From Sphingomonas caeni (lineage in GTDB: Bacteria; Pseudomonadota; Alphaproteobacteria; Sphingomonadales; Sphingomonadaceae), in assembly GCF_026013415.1 (NCBI RefSeq), contig NZ_JAPDOK010000001.1, positions 313,342 through 377,341 of the forward strand: a stretch of 64,000 bases of DNA. Reading direction: 5' to 3'. The notes beneath the pieces were generated by a model, which saw only the letters and a list, made by a program, of their open reading frames with translations, made no database searches and had not been told where the DNA came from. Positions 16,419 through 24,878 of the stretch are shown in pieces (positions within the stretch are counted from its first letter, which is position 1; every line of letters starts with the position of its first letter). A program made the translations under genes and the position numbers.

Positions 16419-17693
16419 ATGAAGCTACTCGACGAAACCGACGCGCTCTCTGAAATCCGCGACCTGCTCAGGCAAACCGATAGTGCGCGTCTCGCGGTCG
16501 CTTTCTGGGGCAAGGGCGCGATCGAGCGGCTCGGGCTCGACCGTTTGGGGCTCACCGCCGACATCCTCTGCAACCTCGATTCCGGCGCATGCAATCCGGC
16601 CGAGCTGCGCCGCATCCGCGCGTTGCCCGGCATCACCCTCAAGTCGCACCCGTCGCTCCACGCGAAGGTCTATTGGACTCCGCAGGGAGCGGTCATCGGC
16701 TCGTCCAACGCATCGGCCAATGGGCTTGCGCTCGAAGGCGATGCCGCAGGCGGATGGCGCGAGGCCAATGTCCGGCTCGACGGTACCGCGATGCTCGACG
16801 ATATCGTGACCTGGTTCGACACGCTGTTCGCGCAGGGCAACGCCATTCTCGACGAGGATCTCGAGCGGGCCGAGCAGATCTGGAAGACGCGCGCGAAAAT
16901 GGCGCCGACCGGCACGCGGCTAGTCGACGACCTTGTCACAGCATTCACCAACGCGCCCGCCCATCCGGTCTGGAGGCAGATCAAGCTCGCTTACTGGATG
17001 GACGGACTTCCAGAGGAAGACGAAGCCTGGCTCGAGGCCGAGCGCAGCGACGGGCATCTGGCGTCAGGTATCTCGGCTTATGGCCAGTGGAACGACCGAA
17101 TCGCGCCGCAGGACTGGGTCATCGACTTCGATGTCTCGGGCACGGCGCCGCGTTACGATGGAATCTGGCGCGCGCTCCCCGAAGAAGCCAGCCGGCCAAG
17201 CCTGCGGCTGGTCTACAAGGCCAAGCAGATCCGCTTCCCGGCGCTCGGTCGTCTTACGCTCGCCCGCGCCGATGCGGCAGCGCTCGCGGCAATAGCGCCG
17301 GGGGTGCTTGCCGCGCACTCGGACGATGGCGGGCGTAACGCGCTGATCGACTTGGCCACCGCGCTAGGGCTGATTGCGGCGGCGCGCACCGTGCCGAGCG
17401 AGAAGGGCTTCACCAAAGCGATGGAGCAAATCTACGACGATGCCGTCGCGATCGGGTATCGTCCGTCCACCTTCCGCCGGATGCTAGCCGAACATGGCGG
17501 GGTCGAGACTGCGCGGCGGCTGATCCGGGGTGCGGCGACCTCGGGGTTCGAAGCTCTGTGGGAGAAAAAGCGACTCGATCTTTCGGTCGAGGCGCTCATG
17601 CTGAAGCCCGGCTGGCGTGTGCTGTTCCGCCCAGAGGAGCTGGCGATGGCGCGCAAGCGGCTGCGCGATGTCGGTTATGCGCCTGAGGAATAA
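16419..17693 (+). CDS. Phospholipase-D-like (PLD nuclease fold) protein
   Basis: Protein of 424 residues. The N-terminal third carries one clear PLD half-site: HPSLHAKVYWTPQGAVIGSS with NAS following, i.e. H-x-K-x-n-G-S-S-N (His/Lys about residue 80). Similar proteins are nucleases in restriction or defence loci, working as dimers when only one HKD motif is present. The C-terminal helical part (KRLDLSVEALMLKPGWRVLF) resembles tails found on restriction-linked PLD proteins. The start ATG at 16419 follows the non-homologous stretch and gives residue 1 at MKLLDETDAL. Divergent from the HEPN-like gene and followed by a DnaJ-domain gene; whether they form one system is unknown. Confidence 0.65.
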   Translation: MKLLDETDALSEIRDLLRQTDSARLAVAFWGKGAIERLGLDRLGLTADILCNLDSGACNPAELRRIRALPGITLKSHPSLHAKVYWTPQGAVIGSSNASANGLALEGDAAGGWREANVRLDGTAMLDDIVTWFDTLFAQGNAILDEDLERAEQIWKTRAKMAPTGTRLVDDLVTAFTNAPAHPVWRQIKLAYWMDGLPEEDEAWLEAERSDGHLASGISAYGQWNDRIAPQDWVIDFDVSGTAPRYDGIWRALPEEASRPSLRLVYKAKQIRFPALGRLTLARADAAALAAIAPGVLAAHSDDGGRNALIDLATALGLIAAARTVPSEKGFTKAMEQIYDDAVAIGYRPSTFRRMLAEHGGVETARRLIRGAATSGFEALWEKKRLDLSVEALMLKPGWRVLFRPEELAMARKRLRDVGYAPEE

Positions 17694-17798
17694 TCGCGGA
17701 CGACCAGCGTTGCCCGGCATCGCGTGCGTGGCTGGAATTGACGAACGCGGGCTTACGCAGAGCGGGGAAGTCTTCATCGCTGCATGCCGGGGAGCGCT

Positions 17799-18746
17799 AT
17801 GAACTATTACGAGATTCTGGGGGTCGATCGCGGGGCGGAGCAGGAGGTCATCGACGCTGCCTTTCGCGCGATGATGCGCCGCTACCATCCCGACATATTC
17901 GCGGGACCGAAGGCCGAAGCCGAGCGTCGCGCAAAGCAGCTGAACGAGGCATATGCCATCCTGCGAAATCCCGAGCGTCGGCGCGCCTATGACGCGACGC
18001 TCGGGCCCGCAGCGCCACCACCGCCGCCGGTTTACGAGATCTTGCCCAATCCCGACTCCGGCCGGGCCATCCCTCGCGTCACGCTGATGCTGGCCGGAAT
18101 CGCGGCGGTCGCCGCTGTTGCTTTCATCATCTATCAGAACCAGCCGGAGACCCCGATCCCGGTGGCTCCAGTCGCGGTGAGCGACGCGGCAGCTTTGCCC
18201 GCGGAACCGCGAACGGCACCGGCGCCCATACCGTCTCCTGCTCTAACGCCGACGCCGACTGCGATCGCGGGATGCCGTGGCATAGCCTGCCGGGTGATGA
18301 CGCCATTTGGATGGGGCGGGATCGAAGCCGGCGTCACCACCGACAGCGCCCAGCAGGCATCGGGCATGAAGATCCGCGACAATGGCCATTACACCGAAGC
18401 GGGCGACGGAACCTGTCTCGCTTATGAAGTGATTGGCGGCCCGAAGAATCTGCAGATGCTGGTCGAGAGAGGTGAAGTCACGACGGTTGAGGCCTATCTC
18501 GATCCGGCGGCGCCCGTGTTCATGACCGATCGCGGCGTCAAGCTCGGCGACCCGGAATCCGCGGTCCGCAAGGCATACAAGGGACTAAAGCAGCTTCCCG
18601 ACATCTATTCCGAACCGCCCGACAAGAAGCTGTTTCACTACGAGCCGGGCGGCGAGCGCGGCATCAAATTCTCGATCAATGGCGGCAAGGTCACAGGCAT
18701 CTCGGTCGGCGCGCGCAGCATCGAATATGTCGAGGGCTGCCTCTGA
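17799..18746 (+). CDS. Membrane-anchored J-domain protein
   Basis: Protein of 315 residues. An N-terminal J domain (MNYYEILGVDRGAEQEVIDA, catalytic His-Pro-Asp at 30-32 in RRYHPDIF) is followed by a Pro-rich linker. A transmembrane helix (TLMLAGIAAVAAVAFIIY, about residues 92-110), a second Pro/Ala-rich linker and a C-terminal extracytoplasmic domain with cysteine pairs (GCRGIACRVM, GTCLAYEV, EGCL) follow. The HPD motif implies recruitment of an Hsp70; the C-terminal domain is not recognised. GGGGAGC lies just upstream of ATG 17799. Transcribed in the same direction as the PLD-like gene, 105 bases after it. Confidence 0.7.
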   Translation: MNYYEILGVDRGAEQEVIDAAFRAMMRRYHPDIFAGPKAEAERRAKQLNEAYAILRNPERRRAYDATLGPAAPPPPPVYEILPNPDSGRAIPRVTLMLAGIAAVAAVAFIIYQNQPETPIPVAPVAVSDAAALPAEPRTAPAPIPSPALTPTPTAIAGCRGIACRVMTPFGWGGIEAGVTTDSAQQASGMKIRDNGHYTEAGDGTCLAYEVIGGPKNLQMLVERGEVTTVEAYLDPAAPVFMTDRGVKLGDPESAVRKAYKGLKQLPDIYSEPPDKKLFHYEPGGERGIKFSINGGKVTGISVGARSIEYVEGCL

Positions 18747-18752
18747 CGGCGT

Positions 18753-19289
18753 CTAGGCCGGCTGAGACATCTCGCGTCGGACCTGGCCGAGCGCGGTGGA
18801 GACGCGGCGCCGGTCGTCGATAAGCTGCTCCAGTCGCGCGCCGGCGTCGTCTTCCTCGAGCGTGAGCTTGTCGGTCATGGTTTGGCTCGCCTTGAAGCTC
18901 ACCATGGTCATCAGCGCGACCCATTGACCAGCACGGTCGACCGCGACCTTGGCAACGCCGTGGCACAACATCGTACGCAGGGCATCGTGGGTGCGGAACC
19001 GCTCGAGTGCGGTGAGGGCGATCTTGCGATGCCCGCCGGGCTGCGACGGCGTCGAAAGCAAGGCGGCGAGGCGATCGTAGCGCTGGCCGACCAAATGCGG
19101 GAACTTGGCGCCCTTCACGTCTTGCACGGTCGTACCGGTGCCGTTTAGCAGCGCAAGGGTTTCGGTCACGGCCTGCTCGCAGCGCGCGAAATTCTCGACC
19201 ATCTGGCCGCGCCATTGATTGAGACGTGCGCAGGCCGCGTCGAAATCGAGCGTGTGCCCGCCAGCAATGATCGGTGTTTGCGCGTTCAT
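18753..19289 (-). CDS. Hypothetical protein of integrative elements
   Basis: Protein of 178 residues starting MNAQTPIIAGGHTLDFDAAC. It is mostly helical, with LNQWRGQMVENFARCEQAVTE near the N-terminus and a C-terminal coiled-coil-like end (LEEDDAGARLEQLIDDRRRV). No catalytic motif was recognised. It is convergent with the J-domain gene, six bases apart. ATG 19289 was chosen because the longer open frame to 19700 has a cysteine/arginine-rich, non-protein-like composition. Confidence 0.55.
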   Translation of the reverse strand: MNAQTPIIAGGHTLDFDAACARLNQWRGQMVENFARCEQAVTETLALLNGTGTTVQDVKGAKFPHLVGQRYDRLAALLSTPSQPGGHRKIALTALERFRTHDALRTMLCHGVAKVAVDRAGQWVALMTMVSFKASQTMTDKLTLEEDDAGARLEQLIDDRRRVSTALGQVRREMSQPA

Positions 19290-19826
19290 GGCTGCGGCAT
19301 AGCGCCCCCTGGTTGAAATTGGGTGAGTGCCTGGCCTTCCCGAGGCCCCGCACGGGCGGTGGCTCACCGAATGTTCTTGCATCGGGCCCGTGCCACAAAA
19401 CCTCCCGGAGTGCCGCGCCCGGCACCCCTGAGTCCGGCCTGCGGGAAGCATAAGGCATTCGAGCACAACGCGGCCGTTTATAGAGGGCGCACTGGCTGCT
19501 TGACGAAGCCGCCAAGGGTCGTGCGCCTTTGCTTCTGCTGCGGCGCACCTGCTCTGCCTGGGGGTGGCGGCGGCTGGCCCACTGGCCCGCGCGCACACCG
19601 CCGGGCCGGCCGGTCCACGCAGGGGGTCCTCGCCTGCACAGATGCCAACGATCCGCCATCTCGACACCCATTCCTGCTGGCCGAGTTCGGACGGGATCAT
19701 GCATCGCGTACGCGAAAATCCGCCTATTTGGGCGCGCCGGAGCCGCCGCTCCGTTCCGCGGGGCTGCAGAATTCCCTCAATGTCAGCATGAAATCATGCC
19801 CTCTAGTTTGCACGCGGGTCGTCGCG
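19290..19826. other. Gap without supported gene
   Basis: A 537-base stretch between the 178-residue hypothetical gene and AlpA. Long open frames cross it on both strands, but their translations are rich in Arg, Pro, Cys and Gly and look like GC-rich shadows. No repeat, RNA gene or clear promoter was seen. Confidence 0.5.
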
Positions 19827-20033
19827 TTAGTGCTCCGCGTCGGCCGAATAGCGCATCGGACTGCTCATCCAGGCGTCGACTGCGGACTGGCGCCAACCGA
19901 TGCAGCGGTCGCTGATCTGGATGTTTTTCGGGAAGCTGCCGTTCTGCATCTTCCGGTACATGGTCGATCGGCTGAGGCCGGTGCGTTCGAGCACCGCCTT
20001 AAGGCGAAGGATACGGTCGGGTGTCTGGGACAT
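19827..20033 (-). CDS. alpA: AlpA-family phage/island regulator
   Basis: Small DNA-binding protein of 68 residues beginning MSQTPDRILRLKAVLERTGL. It has the AlpA/MerR-like winged helix pattern LSRSTMYRKMQNGSFPKNIQ and the closing GWRQSAVDAWM. In P4-like and CP4 elements AlpA activates excision through the integrase. Here it is an island-borne regulator, transcribed in the same direction as the downstream island backbone. A second in-frame ATG at 20048 would add five residues. Confidence 0.85.
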   Translation of the reverse strand: MSQTPDRILRLKAVLERTGLSRSTMYRKMQNGSFPKNIQISDRCIGWRQSAVDAWMSSPMRYSADAEH

Positions 20034-20242
20034 GGCATGGATCCTCATTGTGTTGCATCGGCTCCCCTCAAGCAGCTTGGGCCTGCGGCTTGGCGCCGCA
20101 AGAGGGTCGGGCTCGACGTGCATCAGCGAGTACCCTTCGTGCCTCATTGAGGACCCGTCGCAGACGATCGCCCGATCGAGATCGGGCATGACTGCGATCT
20201 CGCGTTGACCGGAGTCTGGCCGGGAATGCGGAGATGAGTCGA

Positions 20243-21274
20243 TCAAAGCCGCCGTGCAATCGCCTCGACCTTTTCAATCACCCACTCGAATTTGGGGGCA
20301 ACGCCCAGGATCATATCCGCCATGCGGACATAATCGCGCCGCAGCGCTTCGCGTAAGCCGCCCTCGGGTACGACCTGGAGTTCGCCGGCTTCCGCCTCCT
20401 CGAACCTCGCCCATCCACTCGGGAAAGCAAGGCGGCTGTGCCGGATCACGTCGGCCCGCAAGGCCCCATCGGCGAGCGCGCGATCGGCCAGCGGCTGGTC
20501 CGCCATCATGGCGACATCGTAATAGTGGCGCGATTCCCGGTTGGCGTCCCGAAAGACCGTTCCGCGGTCGCGGTAATGGCATTGCCGGCTGTGGAGGATC
20601 AGCAGCTTGTCCAGGAACGTCCGTTCGGCGTCGATGGTCGTCACGCCTGCCACCGTGAAGTCATATCGGTCGAGCGCGTCGGCGACATAGGGATGGAGTT
20701 CGCCAGCATGGGCGGGAAGCGTCGCGCTTCGCGCCCCGCCTTCGATCTTCACCACTGTCTCGACATAACCGGGGCCGCGATCGACGGCGCTGTCATAGGC
20801 GACCAATAAGGTCTGCCCGCCCTGGCCGGGATCTGGATCGATTGTCACGCGCGCTCCGAACGGGGCGAATAGTTCCGTCAGCCGAGGCTGCAGGACGGTT
20901 CCGACATGCTGTGCGGCGGCTTGCTTCAGATCCTCGGTCAGCCGGGCTCGCGCCTTTCCCGAGAGATCGGCGTCGGGGTTCATCGGATCCCGATCGCCGG
21001 TGAAACCGAGCTGCTCGCGTACGATGACCAGATCGATGTCTTCGGAGAACCGCCGCGTCAGCCCGTGAACTTTGCTGAGCGACGTACCGCCTTTGAATAC
21101 GAGGTCGCGCGTTTCCGGTGCAATGTCGTTGAACAGCGCATCGAGCACCGCGCAGACCCAGAGATCCTTCTCGATGAACTGGGTCGTGGTCGGCCAATGC
21201 ACGGTCGCCTCGGCATACACCTGCCGTCGGTCAGCGGGCCGGAGCCCGAGCAGCTCGGTGAACGCCGGCTTCAT
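20243..21274 (-). CDS. AbiEii/AbiGii-type nucleotidyltransferase toxin
   Basis: Protein of 343 residues of the nucleotidyltransferase toxin family (AbiEii). The N-terminal half has FKGGTSLSKVHGLTRRFSED followed by IDLVI, i.e. the G-G-T-S-L-S-K and D-x-D residues of the transferase site. Later segments (DAERTFLDKLLILHSR, SRHYYDVAMM) match the family. Such toxins modify tRNA acceptor ends with nucleotides and give phage abortive infection (family knowledge). Its start overlaps the stop of the DUF6088 gene (ATGA), the standard antitoxin-toxin order. Looks full length. Confidence 0.87.
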   Translation of the reverse strand: MKPAFTELLGLRPADRRQVYAEATVHWPTTTQFIEKDLWVCAVLDALFNDIAPETRDLVFKGGTSLSKVHGLTRRFSEDIDLVIVREQLGFTGDRDPMNPDADLSGKARARLTEDLKQAAAQHVGTVLQPRLTELFAPFGARVTIDPDPGQGGQTLLVAYDSAVDRGPGYVETVVKIEGGARSATLPAHAGELHPYVADALDRYDFTVAGVTTIDAERTFLDKLLILHSRQCHYRDRGTVFRDANRESRHYYDVAMMADQPLADRALADGALRADVIRHSRLAFPSGWARFEEAEAGELQVVPEGGLREALRRDYVRMADMILGVAPKFEWVIEKVEAIARRL

Positions 21275-21879
21275 GCGCTGATCCGTCCGGCGATGTCGGC
21301 GGCCCAGGCGGTCATGACCGGCCGCGCCTTGGCGAGGTCGCGCTTGACCGTGGCCGGCAGCTGGCGCCGCAGCCGGTCGATCACATCATCGCTGCGCGCG
21401 ATGTCGGGCCCGAGCCAGTGTAGCGCGCGGACGACGTCGCCGGCGGGCTGGTTCTTCAACGCCATCAGCTTGGGGCCGGCATGACGAAGGTGCAGCGAAC
21501 GGTTGCCGATCCGGATAGTCCGGCTCGGGCCGTCGGTAAGATAGTCGTTCTTCGACGAGACCGCGGTGGTAAGCCCCAGGCGGTTGGCGCTCACCAGCGC
21601 GCTCGGCACGATCGTCACGCTATCACGCCGGGCGATGGCATCCGCCACCGCGTCCAGGTCGGGCGCGGCCGGACGGGCGAGCATCGGATTGATTCGGGGC
21701 ATATCGTAGAAGCCGTGGCCAATGCGGCGCAGTTTTCCGTCCTTTGCCAGTCGCGACAGCGCCTGATCGATTGCGGCGCGGCTGCCAAGGTCGGCGAAGT
21801 CTTTTGGCGTGAATACACGAGCATCGCGCGCCGAGGCGCCACGCGCGCGGCGCAGAATGTCAGCTGCAATCCCGGCCAT
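21271..21879 (-). CDS. DUF6088/AbiEi-like antitoxin
   Basis: Protein of 202 residues starting MAGIAADILRRARGASARDA. The N-terminal winged helix (VFTPKDFADLGSRAAIDQAL, LRRIGHGFYDMPR) is typical of AbiEi/DUF6088 transcriptional repressor-antitoxins. The C-terminal domain (LMALKNQPAGDVVRALHWLG) would neutralise the AbiEii toxin. ATG 21879 was chosen because a 32-bp inverted repeat lies directly upstream and would otherwise fall inside the coding region. The gene is coupled to the toxin by four overlapping bases. Confidence 0.82.
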   Translation of the reverse strand: MAGIAADILRRARGASARDARVFTPKDFADLGSRAAIDQALSRLAKDGKLRRIGHGFYDMPRINPMLARPAAPDLDAVADAIARRDSVTIVPSALVSANRLGLTTAVSSKNDYLTDGPSRTIRIGNRSLHLRHAGPKLMALKNQPAGDVVRALHWLGPDIARSDDVIDRLRRQLPATVKRDLAKARPVMTAWAADIAGRISA

Positions 21880-21893
21880 GACGCATTTCCCTT

Positions 21894-21925
21894 CTGTCAG
21901 AAAATATAAGGTATTTTTCTGACAG
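21894..21925. promoter_or_regulatory. Inverted repeat, probable AbiE autoregulatory operator
   Basis: CTGTCAGAAAATA (21894-21906) and TATTTTTCTGACAG (21912-21925) face each other around a short AT-rich spacer, 15 bases before the antitoxin ATG. AbiEi-type antitoxins repress their operon by binding such repeats. The sequence is strikingly AT-rich for this genome. Confidence 0.65.
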
Positions 21926-22099
21926 ATCAACATGCCGCTCATAGGCGCTCCTCCGGCTCCAGGAGGCTTTGACGCCAGGACCGCGATTTCCCCCCGGATT
22001 TCACCGTCACGGGCGGCCGTGCACGACCCGGGACGAGCCGAGGGGTGGCCCGAACCCGTACGTCGTCATTCGTTTCGAGGGCCGGGACAGGAAGGAGAG

Positions 22100-22315
22100 A
22101 TGGAAATGGCGATTGTCAGGAATGCGCGCGATCTCGCCGAGCACGAGTGTATCGCCGTGCGGATCCCCACGGCTGCGAGGATGATCGGGATCAGCCGTTC
22201 CAAATTCTACGAACTGCTCAGCTCCGGAGATATCGAAGCCGTCAAGCTTGGGAGGAGCACCCTCATCCCGGTCGCGAGCCTCAAAGCCTTCATCGAGGCC
22301 TTGCGCGAACCGTAG
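22100..22315 (+). CDS. Helix-turn-helix (excisionase-like) protein
   Basis: Protein of 71 residues (MEMAIVRNARDLAEHECIAV) with a MerR/excisionase-type helix-turn-helix: IPTAARMIGISRSKFYELLS, then GDIEAVKLGRSTLIPVASLKAFIEAL. Proteins of this kind act as recombination directionality factors or small regulators in integrative elements. A good ribosome site (GGAAGGAGA) ends just before ATG 22100. It is divergent from the AbiE operon. Confidence 0.75.
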   Translation: MEMAIVRNARDLAEHECIAVRIPTAARMIGISRSKFYELLSSGDIEAVKLGRSTLIPVASLKAFIEALREP

Positions 22316-22426
22316 CGAGCTCGGCGTGCCGCTCACGAGCGAGGTTCCTATCGCTCACTTACCGCCAGATCCTGAGTTATAAGGCGCCTCGTTATAGCTC
22401 AGATCAATCGGTCGACCCGAACCGGT

Positions 22427-22537
22427 CTAAGCCGAGGCTGGAATCGTCGTGAGCTCGACCGCGGCGGCATGCGAACCGACAACAGCTTGGCCGGCGTACT
22501 GCAGCGGCGGCACCTCGTGGCGATCCTCGAGGCTCAT
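22427..22537 (-). CDS. Very short coupled open frame
   Basis: A frame of 36 codons, MSLEDRHEVPPLQYAGQAVV onward, whose ATG overlaps the DUF2274 stop (ATGA). The overlap suggests it is translated. It may be the N-terminus of a longer gene lost by deletion. Composition is protein-like, but no family was recognised. Confidence 0.3.
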   Translation of the reverse strand: MSLEDRHEVPPLQYAGQAVVGSHAAAVELTTIPASA

Positions 22538-22749
22538 GGCTTCTGCCGCGCGCGTGCGAAGGCGCGATCACTCTCGAGAAAGCTCTGCAGCATGTAGGGG
22601 ATGAGGTCGGCGACGGTTTCGGCCTGGCCATAGGCCGCGCGATACGCCTCCGCATAGTCGTTCAGCGCCTGGTGAAGGTTGGGCAGGACCGAGATGGTGA
22701 TCTTGACCGGCGTTCGATCCGGAATCCGGGATAGACGTAGGTCGGGCAT
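22534..22749 (-). CDS. DUF2274 protein, conjugation-linked
   Basis: Protein of 71 residues starting MPDLRLSRIPDRTPVKITIS. The pattern VLPNLHQALNDYAEAYRAAY and DLIPYMLQSFLESDRAF is that of DUF2274, a small protein regularly encoded after trbI in the Trb-type conjugation clusters of alphaproteobacteria. Function is unknown. It starts 10 bases after the trbI stop, with AGGAG as ribosome site. Confidence 0.85.
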   Translation of the reverse strand: MPDLRLSRIPDRTPVKITISVLPNLHQALNDYAEAYRAAYGQAETVADLIPYMLQSFLESDRAFARARQKP

Positions 22750-22759
22750 GGCGTGCTCC

Positions 22760-23968
22760 TTAGGAATGCCAAGGCTTGAGGATGAGGTCGCGGTGGACGA
22801 CGAGCCGCACGGGCGCGCCGGGGCGAATGGTGATGGTCGGCTGGACCTGGAGGTTGCGCGAGGTGATCTGATCGCCTGCGCGCGCGACATTGTCCTGGCT
22901 CGAGCGGCGGATCGCATCGACGAGGTCGCTACCGCCCGACAGCGCCAGCTCGGGCGCGACGCCGAGCAGCGTCGAGAGCGCGATGCCCTTGAGCAGCGAC
23001 CAGGTGTGGAAGTCGACCTTGTCGGCAAGCCCCGCATAGCCCGAGGGGTCTGTCGCCGGCACATTGTCGATCCGGCTCGAAGCGCCGTCGGGCATGACGA
23101 TCCGCTGCCACACGACGAGCGCGCGCGACTGACCATAGGCGATGACGCTGTCGTAGGTGCCGATCAGGCGCGCCCCCTGTGGAATGAGCAGGATGCGGCC
23201 GGTCGCGCTGTCGAAGACATTCTCGGTGACCTGCGCGGTCACCAGCCCGGGCAGGTCCGAGCGGATGCCGGTGATGAGGCTGGCGGCGATGACGCTGCCG
23301 GCGGAGAGCATGTAGGGCGATGCGGGCCGCTCGAGCAGATGGGGATTGACCGCGTCGCCGGTGTCGCGGCCCGACGCGAAGTCGATCTTGCGCTGCTGGG
23401 AGTTGGGGTCGCGGGCCGGATCGAGCGGGAGACGATCGCTGGCGGCGCCGGTCGCGGCCGGCGGGGCGTTGGCCGGATTCGGGGGTGTACCCTGATTGGC
23501 GGCCGGTGCCGCCGGTCGCGCACCGGCCGCCGCCAGCAGCGGGGATTCGCGCGCGGCCCTGGCTTCGGCGAGGCGGCGGTCGTGCTCGGTCGAGTCCGGC
23601 GCTTGGGGCGTCGGCGCGCCGTCGGCGGCAATCGCGCGCCGCTGGTCGAGGATTGGCTTGCCGAGGTCGCCGGGCAGTGGCGGGCCGAGCCTGGGCGCGT
23701 CGCCATAGGAAGAAGGCAGCCCGCTCAGCGTGTCCGCCGGCGCGCGGCCGTCGGTGCGGACGCGCTCCTCGGGGGCGCCGGCGCCGGTGAAGCTCAACGG
23801 CTTGAGTGCCATCCACGCGATCGCCATCAGCGACAGCGAAGCGATCGCCGCGGCGGCGATGATCACGCCACGCCGGAAGCGGATCGCGCGCGCCGGCCGC
23901 GCCCGGATCACCAGCGTCTCGGGGTCGGCCTTGGGCGGGGCCTTCGCGGTGTCGGGGATCTCGCTCAC
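22760..23968 (-). CDS. trbI: TrbI/VirB10 conjugal transfer protein
   Basis: Type IV secretion core-complex protein of 402 residues. An N-terminal cytoplasmic stretch, one transmembrane helix (GVIIAAAAIASLSLMAIAWM, about residues 34-53) and a Pro-rich periplasmic linker precede the conserved VirB10 domain. That domain shows SAGSVIAASLITGIRSDLPG, RILLIPQGARLIGTYDSVIA and NVPATDPSGYAGLADKVDFH. The GTG at 23968 overlaps the trbG stop (GTGA). It is intact, but the rest of the transfer machinery is missing, so it has no partner here apart from TrbG. Confidence 0.9.
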   Translation of the reverse strand: MSEIPDTAKAPPKADPETLVIRARPARAIRFRRGVIIAAAAIASLSLMAIAWMALKPLSFTGAGAPEERVRTDGRAPADTLSGLPSSYGDAPRLGPPLPGDLGKPILDQRRAIAADGAPTPQAPDSTEHDRRLAEARAARESPLLAAAGARPAAPAANQGTPPNPANAPPAATGAASDRLPLDPARDPNSQQRKIDFASGRDTGDAVNPHLLERPASPYMLSAGSVIAASLITGIRSDLPGLVTAQVTENVFDSATGRILLIPQGARLIGTYDSVIAYGQSRALVVWQRIVMPDGASSRIDNVPATDPSGYAGLADKVDFHTWSLLKGIALSTLLGVAPELALSGGSDLVDAIRRSSQDNVARAGDQITSRNLQVQPTITIRPGAPVRLVVHRDLILKPWHS

Positions 23969-24870
23969 GACCGCCTCCCCCGCTTCGTGCCGCGGACGAT
24001 CCGCACGACCTTCTGCTTCTTCGTCCCGAGGCGGAGCTCGGCGCGGTCGAACAGCCGGTCGACGATGTAGAAGCGGCCGCGGACGCGATAGTTGACGAGC
24101 TGGGCATCGCCTTCGGTGCCGATCACGAACAGCGGTGGGGCCTCGCCGACCGCGATGCTCTCGGGAAACTCGATGAAAGTCTGCCGCCCGTCGTCGAACG
24201 CGCGCAGCGGCCGCCAGTCCGGCTTGTCGCCGCTGATCGCATAGTCGAACCGGAGCTGGTCGACCGCGAGCCCCTGCGCAACCGGTGCGGCGGCTTGTGT
24301 CTCGGCTGCGGAACGCTGGAGCGCAATCAGCGCGTCCGCGGGATAGGTCCACGACAGGCTCGCCATCGCGGCGCCGCGCGTGCTCGACAGCGAGAGATAG
24401 TAGCTGCGCCGGTCGGTGGTGATGACGAGATTGGTGGCCAGCCCACTCGAGAAGGGCTTGACCAGCACATGCGTGCGCCGCTCGGCGCCGCTGCCGCTGG
24501 TTGTGTCGCCGATCACCCAGCGCGCGGTGTCGCCCGCTGCGACCGCGACCAGCGTCTCGCCCGGCTGAAGCGCGATGTCGGTGACGCGCTCGGGCGCGGC
24601 ATAGACCTGGTAGATCGCCCCGTCGCTGAACGGATAGACCTGCATCGCATTGACGTAATTCTCGCGGACCGGCTCGCGCACCGCCGCGGCGTTGGCGGCG
24701 GCGACGCGCGCGGGGCCCGGACGCGCCGCGCGGCGCTTGGGCGCAGGACGCGCCGCAGCGCGGGGCGGGGCCGCTTTCGGGACGGCGGCGCCGGCCTCCG
24801 GACGGGATTGCGCCGGCGCTGGCGCCGGTGACGGCGCCGTCTGCTGGAGCGGCGCTGCGCCGAGCAGCAT
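23965..24870 (-). CDS. trbG: TrbG/VirB9 conjugal transfer protein, 5' end at a deletion junction
   Basis: Outer-membrane-side core protein of the conjugation channel, 301 codons as annotated. Conserved parts are ENYVNAMQVYPFSDGAIYQV, GDTTSGSGAERRTHVLVKPF, TTDRRSYYLSLSS and the C-terminal RFYIVDRLFDRAELRLGTKK. The N-terminal region is Pro/Ala-rich. The ATG at 24870 follows immediately on a truncated traG. The native signal peptide is not obvious, so the true N-terminus was probably removed by the deletion that joined the two genes. Confidence 0.82.
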   Translation of the reverse strand: MLLGAAPLQQTAPSPAPAPAQSRPEAGAAVPKAAPPRAAARPAPKRRAARPGPARVAAANAAAVREPVRENYVNAMQVYPFSDGAIYQVYAAPERVTDIALQPGETLVAVAAGDTARWVIGDTTSGSGAERRTHVLVKPFSSGLATNLVITTDRRSYYLSLSSTRGAAMASLSWTYPADALIALQRSAAETQAAAPVAQGLAVDQLRFDYAISGDKPDWRPLRAFDDGRQTFIEFPESIAVGEAPPLFVIGTEGDAQLVNYRVRGRFYIVDRLFDRAELRLGTKKQKVVRIVRGTKRGRRS

Positions 24871-24878
24871 AGGCAGGC

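Noticed and set aside
19323..20150. 275-codon plus-strand frame over the gap and alpA
   Set aside because: It covers AlpA in antisense and its own composition (Pro, Arg, Cys) is not protein-like.
24513..24878. Continuation of the traG frame as a fusion protein
   Set aside because: After the junction the residues are Arg/Ser-rich antisense-like sequence of the trbG gene in a shifted frame, not TraG.
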